Shown here one piece after another: positions 6,677 through 7,509 of a DNA stretch of 7,509 nt. The notes beneath the pieces were generated by a model. The model saw only the letters and a program-made list of their open reading frames with translations, was not told the DNA's origin and searched no databases. How positions within the stretch are numbered: the first letter of the stretch is position 1; each line of letters starts with the position of its first letter. The stretch is from Planctomycetota bacterium (GTDB lineage: Bacteria > Planctomycetota > UBA8108). The stretch covers positions 1-7,509 of the forward strand of contig JAFGKN010000462.1 of the NCBI GenBank assembly GCA_016928605.1, read 5' to 3'. The position numbers and the translations under genes were made by a program.

Positions 6677-7180
6677 TCAAGCCCCCTCCGCCTGCCGGCT
6701 CTCGACGTCGCGCAGGTAGGGAATCTGCCGGGCCTCCAGCCACTGGACCGCCACCTCGGCGAGCTCCGCGTACTCGTAATCATACCACTGCTGCTCGAGG
6801 CCGTGCCGCCGCACGGCATCCTTGAAGGCCAGGAAGTCCCTGTTTTGCTTCACGAGCTGGAGGATCTCCGCGCGGATCTGAAAGTTGTCGATCGCCTCGC
6901 AGAACCGCTCGACGATCTGGTTCTTTCCGATCTCCGAGCTGACGGGCAGACAGACGTAGTGCTCGGAGTAGATGACCTCACGGGCCTTCCGGATCACCTC
7001 TCGCTGCCACTCCGGGTACTGCGACGACTCGCCGTGCTCCTTGTCCGCGTCGGCGAGCCTCAGGTCGGCCTCGGAGAAGGAGAAGATGGCGCCGCTCCTC
7101 CGGTCGAGGTAGGCGACGAAGTCATCGGGCAAGGAGACCAGCTCCTCGACAACGGATCTCAGGGATACCTTATTGTCCAA
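6677..7180 (-). CDS. UPF0158 family protein (167 aa), function unknown
   Basis: The sequence matches the uncharacterised UPF0158 family as I recall it. Residues 22-33 (VAYLDRRSGAIF) form an early hairpin. A middle block, VCLPVSSEIGKNQIVERFC (76-94), and the C-terminal FLAFKDAVRRHGLEQQWYDY (116-135) with WLEARQIPY (147-155) follow the family pattern. There is no signal peptide or membrane segment, so it should be cytoplasmic; it is fairly acidic and mostly helical. The start is TTG at 7180, chosen because GGGAGGT (7189-7195) ends eight bases before it and no ATG is available. It is the first gene of a co-directional cassette with mntA and hepT, 94 bases from the mntA ATG. That context hints at a role beside the toxin-antitoxin pair, but may be coincidence. 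Confidence 0.85.
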   Translation of the reverse strand: MDNKVSLRSVVEELVSLPDDFVAYLDRRSGAIFSFSEADLRLADADKEHGESSQYPEWQREVIRKAREVIYSEHYVCLPVSSEIGKNQIVERFCEAIDNFQIRAEILQLVKQNRDFLAFKDAVRRHGLEQQWYDYEYAELAEVAVQWLEARQIPYLRDVESRQAEGA

Positions 7181-7188
7181 GGCGGTTT

Positions 7189-7195
7189 ACCTCCC
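7189..7195 (-). promoter_or_regulatory. Shine-Dalgarno deciding a TTG start for the UPF0158 gene
   Basis: GGGAGGT on the minus strand, eight bases before TTG at 7180. Because the start codon is the rare TTG, this site is the main reason to place the start here. Confidence 0.7.
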
Positions 7196-7266
7196 GAAGG
7201 GAGCGGATCTCGCAGCGGCGTCCCGTCGAGTCCCGATGTTTCACGCTGGAATCAGAGCTACATGAA

Positions 7267-7308
7267 GAGTCGATGCGTTGTTGACCTCCCGTCAGATCGA
7301 GTCGATGC
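7267..7308. repeat. Pair of 10-base direct repeats in the cassette leader
   Basis: GAGTCGATGC occurs exactly at 7267-7276 and 7299-7308, 32 bases apart start to start, about three helical turns. A degenerate relative, GAGTCCCGATG, begins near 7229. All lie between the candidate promoter and the UPF0158 start. The spacing would suit a dimeric DNA-binding protein, but two short copies are weak evidence. Confidence 0.45.
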
Positions 7309-7336
7309 CCAGGACTTCTGCAAATCCCCATACAGG

Positions 7337-7351
7337 CTCCATTAAATGGAG
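7337..7351. promoter_or_regulatory. 15-base perfect palindrome covering the -10 box (candidate operator)
   Basis: CTCCATT-A-AATGGAG on the plus strand: two perfect seven-base arms around one central base. The candidate -10 hexamer of the cassette promoter lies wholly inside it, so a bound repressor would block RNA polymerase. Toxin-antitoxin operons are often autoregulated through such palindromes; which protein would bind here is unknown. Confidence 0.5.
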
Positions 7352-7369
7352 TTTCCGGGCCGTTTGCAA
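7341..7369 (-). promoter_or_regulatory. Candidate sigma-70 promoter of the UPF0158-mntA-hepT cassette
   Basis: On the minus strand: TTGCAA (7369-7364), a 17-base spacer, then TTTAAT (7346-7341). The -35 box matches four of six consensus bases and the -10 box five of six, with ideal spacing, in a locally AT-richer stretch. Transcription would start near 7334, leaving about 150 bases of leader before the TTG start. It is the best promoter-like sequence I found in the window, and it points at the cassette. Confidence 0.5.
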
Positions 7370-7509
7370 GTTCGCGTTCGGGAGATGGAAGGCTGCTCCG
7401 CCCTGCCGCGCGCCCGCGAGATCCGGCCGGCGCACCCGCCCGGGAATGCTTGCGCCGCTTGCCGGGCATGATAGAGTCCCTTTCTCCGCCGGCGCTGGGC
7501 CGTCTGCCC

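Larger units (their letters stand above)
7196..7509. other. Intergenic region upstream of the cassette; no supported gene
   Basis: Together with 7181-7195 this is about 330 bases without a gene I can support. It holds the promoter, palindrome and direct repeats listed separately. A minus-strand frame of 99 codons (7170-7469) spans it, but its low-complexity Arg/Gly/Ser composition and mixed third-position bases argue against coding. A possible plus-strand start, ATG at 7468, has only 14 codons before the edge and no ribosome site. TTGCGC (7450-7455), 16 bases, TAGAGT (7472-7477) might be a plus-strand promoter for a gene to the right; this is weak. Confidence 0.5.

Noticed and set aside
7170..7469. 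99-codon minus-strand frame upstream of and overlapping the UPF0158 start
   Set aside because: A purine-rich stretch precedes its ATG, but the protein is low-complexity, codon choice lacks the GC bias of its neighbours, and it spans the promoter and palindrome. Kept only as a remark in the intergenic entry.
7346..7471. 41-codon plus-strand ORF starting in the palindrome
   Set aside because: No ribosome site and no recognisable protein pattern; overlaps the regulatory elements.

Overview
This 7.5 kb window is very GC-rich bacterial DNA, densely coded, with six recognisable genes in three blocks. The two-propeller PQQ-repeat lipoprotein, the glycosyltransferase with an N-terminal Cys-Gly-Asn-Cys motif, and a uronate isomerase with a Pro-His-Gly-His metal site resemble proteins I associate with Planctomycetota and similar high-GC environmental or metagenomic lineages. 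That placement is inference from protein style, not from a marker gene. No rRNA, tRNA, CRISPR array, transposase or phage gene is visible.

Block 1 (1-3921, minus strand) is a two-gene operon. A 1015-residue secreted lipoprotein carrying two beta-propellers is followed, with a 4-base ATGA stop/start overlap, by a family-4-type glycosyltransferase that runs off the left edge. Their 299-base upstream region (3922-4220) is shared with a divergent, solitary uronate isomerase gene (uxaC-like, 4221-5621, plus strand). That region holds a plausible plus-strand promoter and a strong leader hairpin.

Block 2 is a 69-base convergent gap (5622-5690) rich in GC hairpins, between uxaC and the block that follows.

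Block 3 (5691-7369, minus strand) is an accessory cassette: a UPF0158-family protein, a minimal nucleotidyltransferase (MntA-type antitoxin) and a HEPN ribonuclease (HepT-type toxin). The mntA and hepT reading frames overlap by 14 bases, and hepT has its own Shine-Dalgarno sequence inside mntA. In known MntA-HepT pairs the nucleotidyltransferase adds AMP to the tyrosine of the toxin's R-X4-H-X-Y motif, and that motif is intact here. Three details deserve attention. The antitoxin's conserved Gly-Ser is Gly-Ala. A 16-codon leader ORF with a consensus Shine-Dalgarno ends in an ATGA overlap with the mntA start. The best promoter upstream of the cassette has its -10 box buried inside a perfect 15-base palindrome, as expected of an operator. 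The last 329 bases hold this promoter and leader and no gene I can support.
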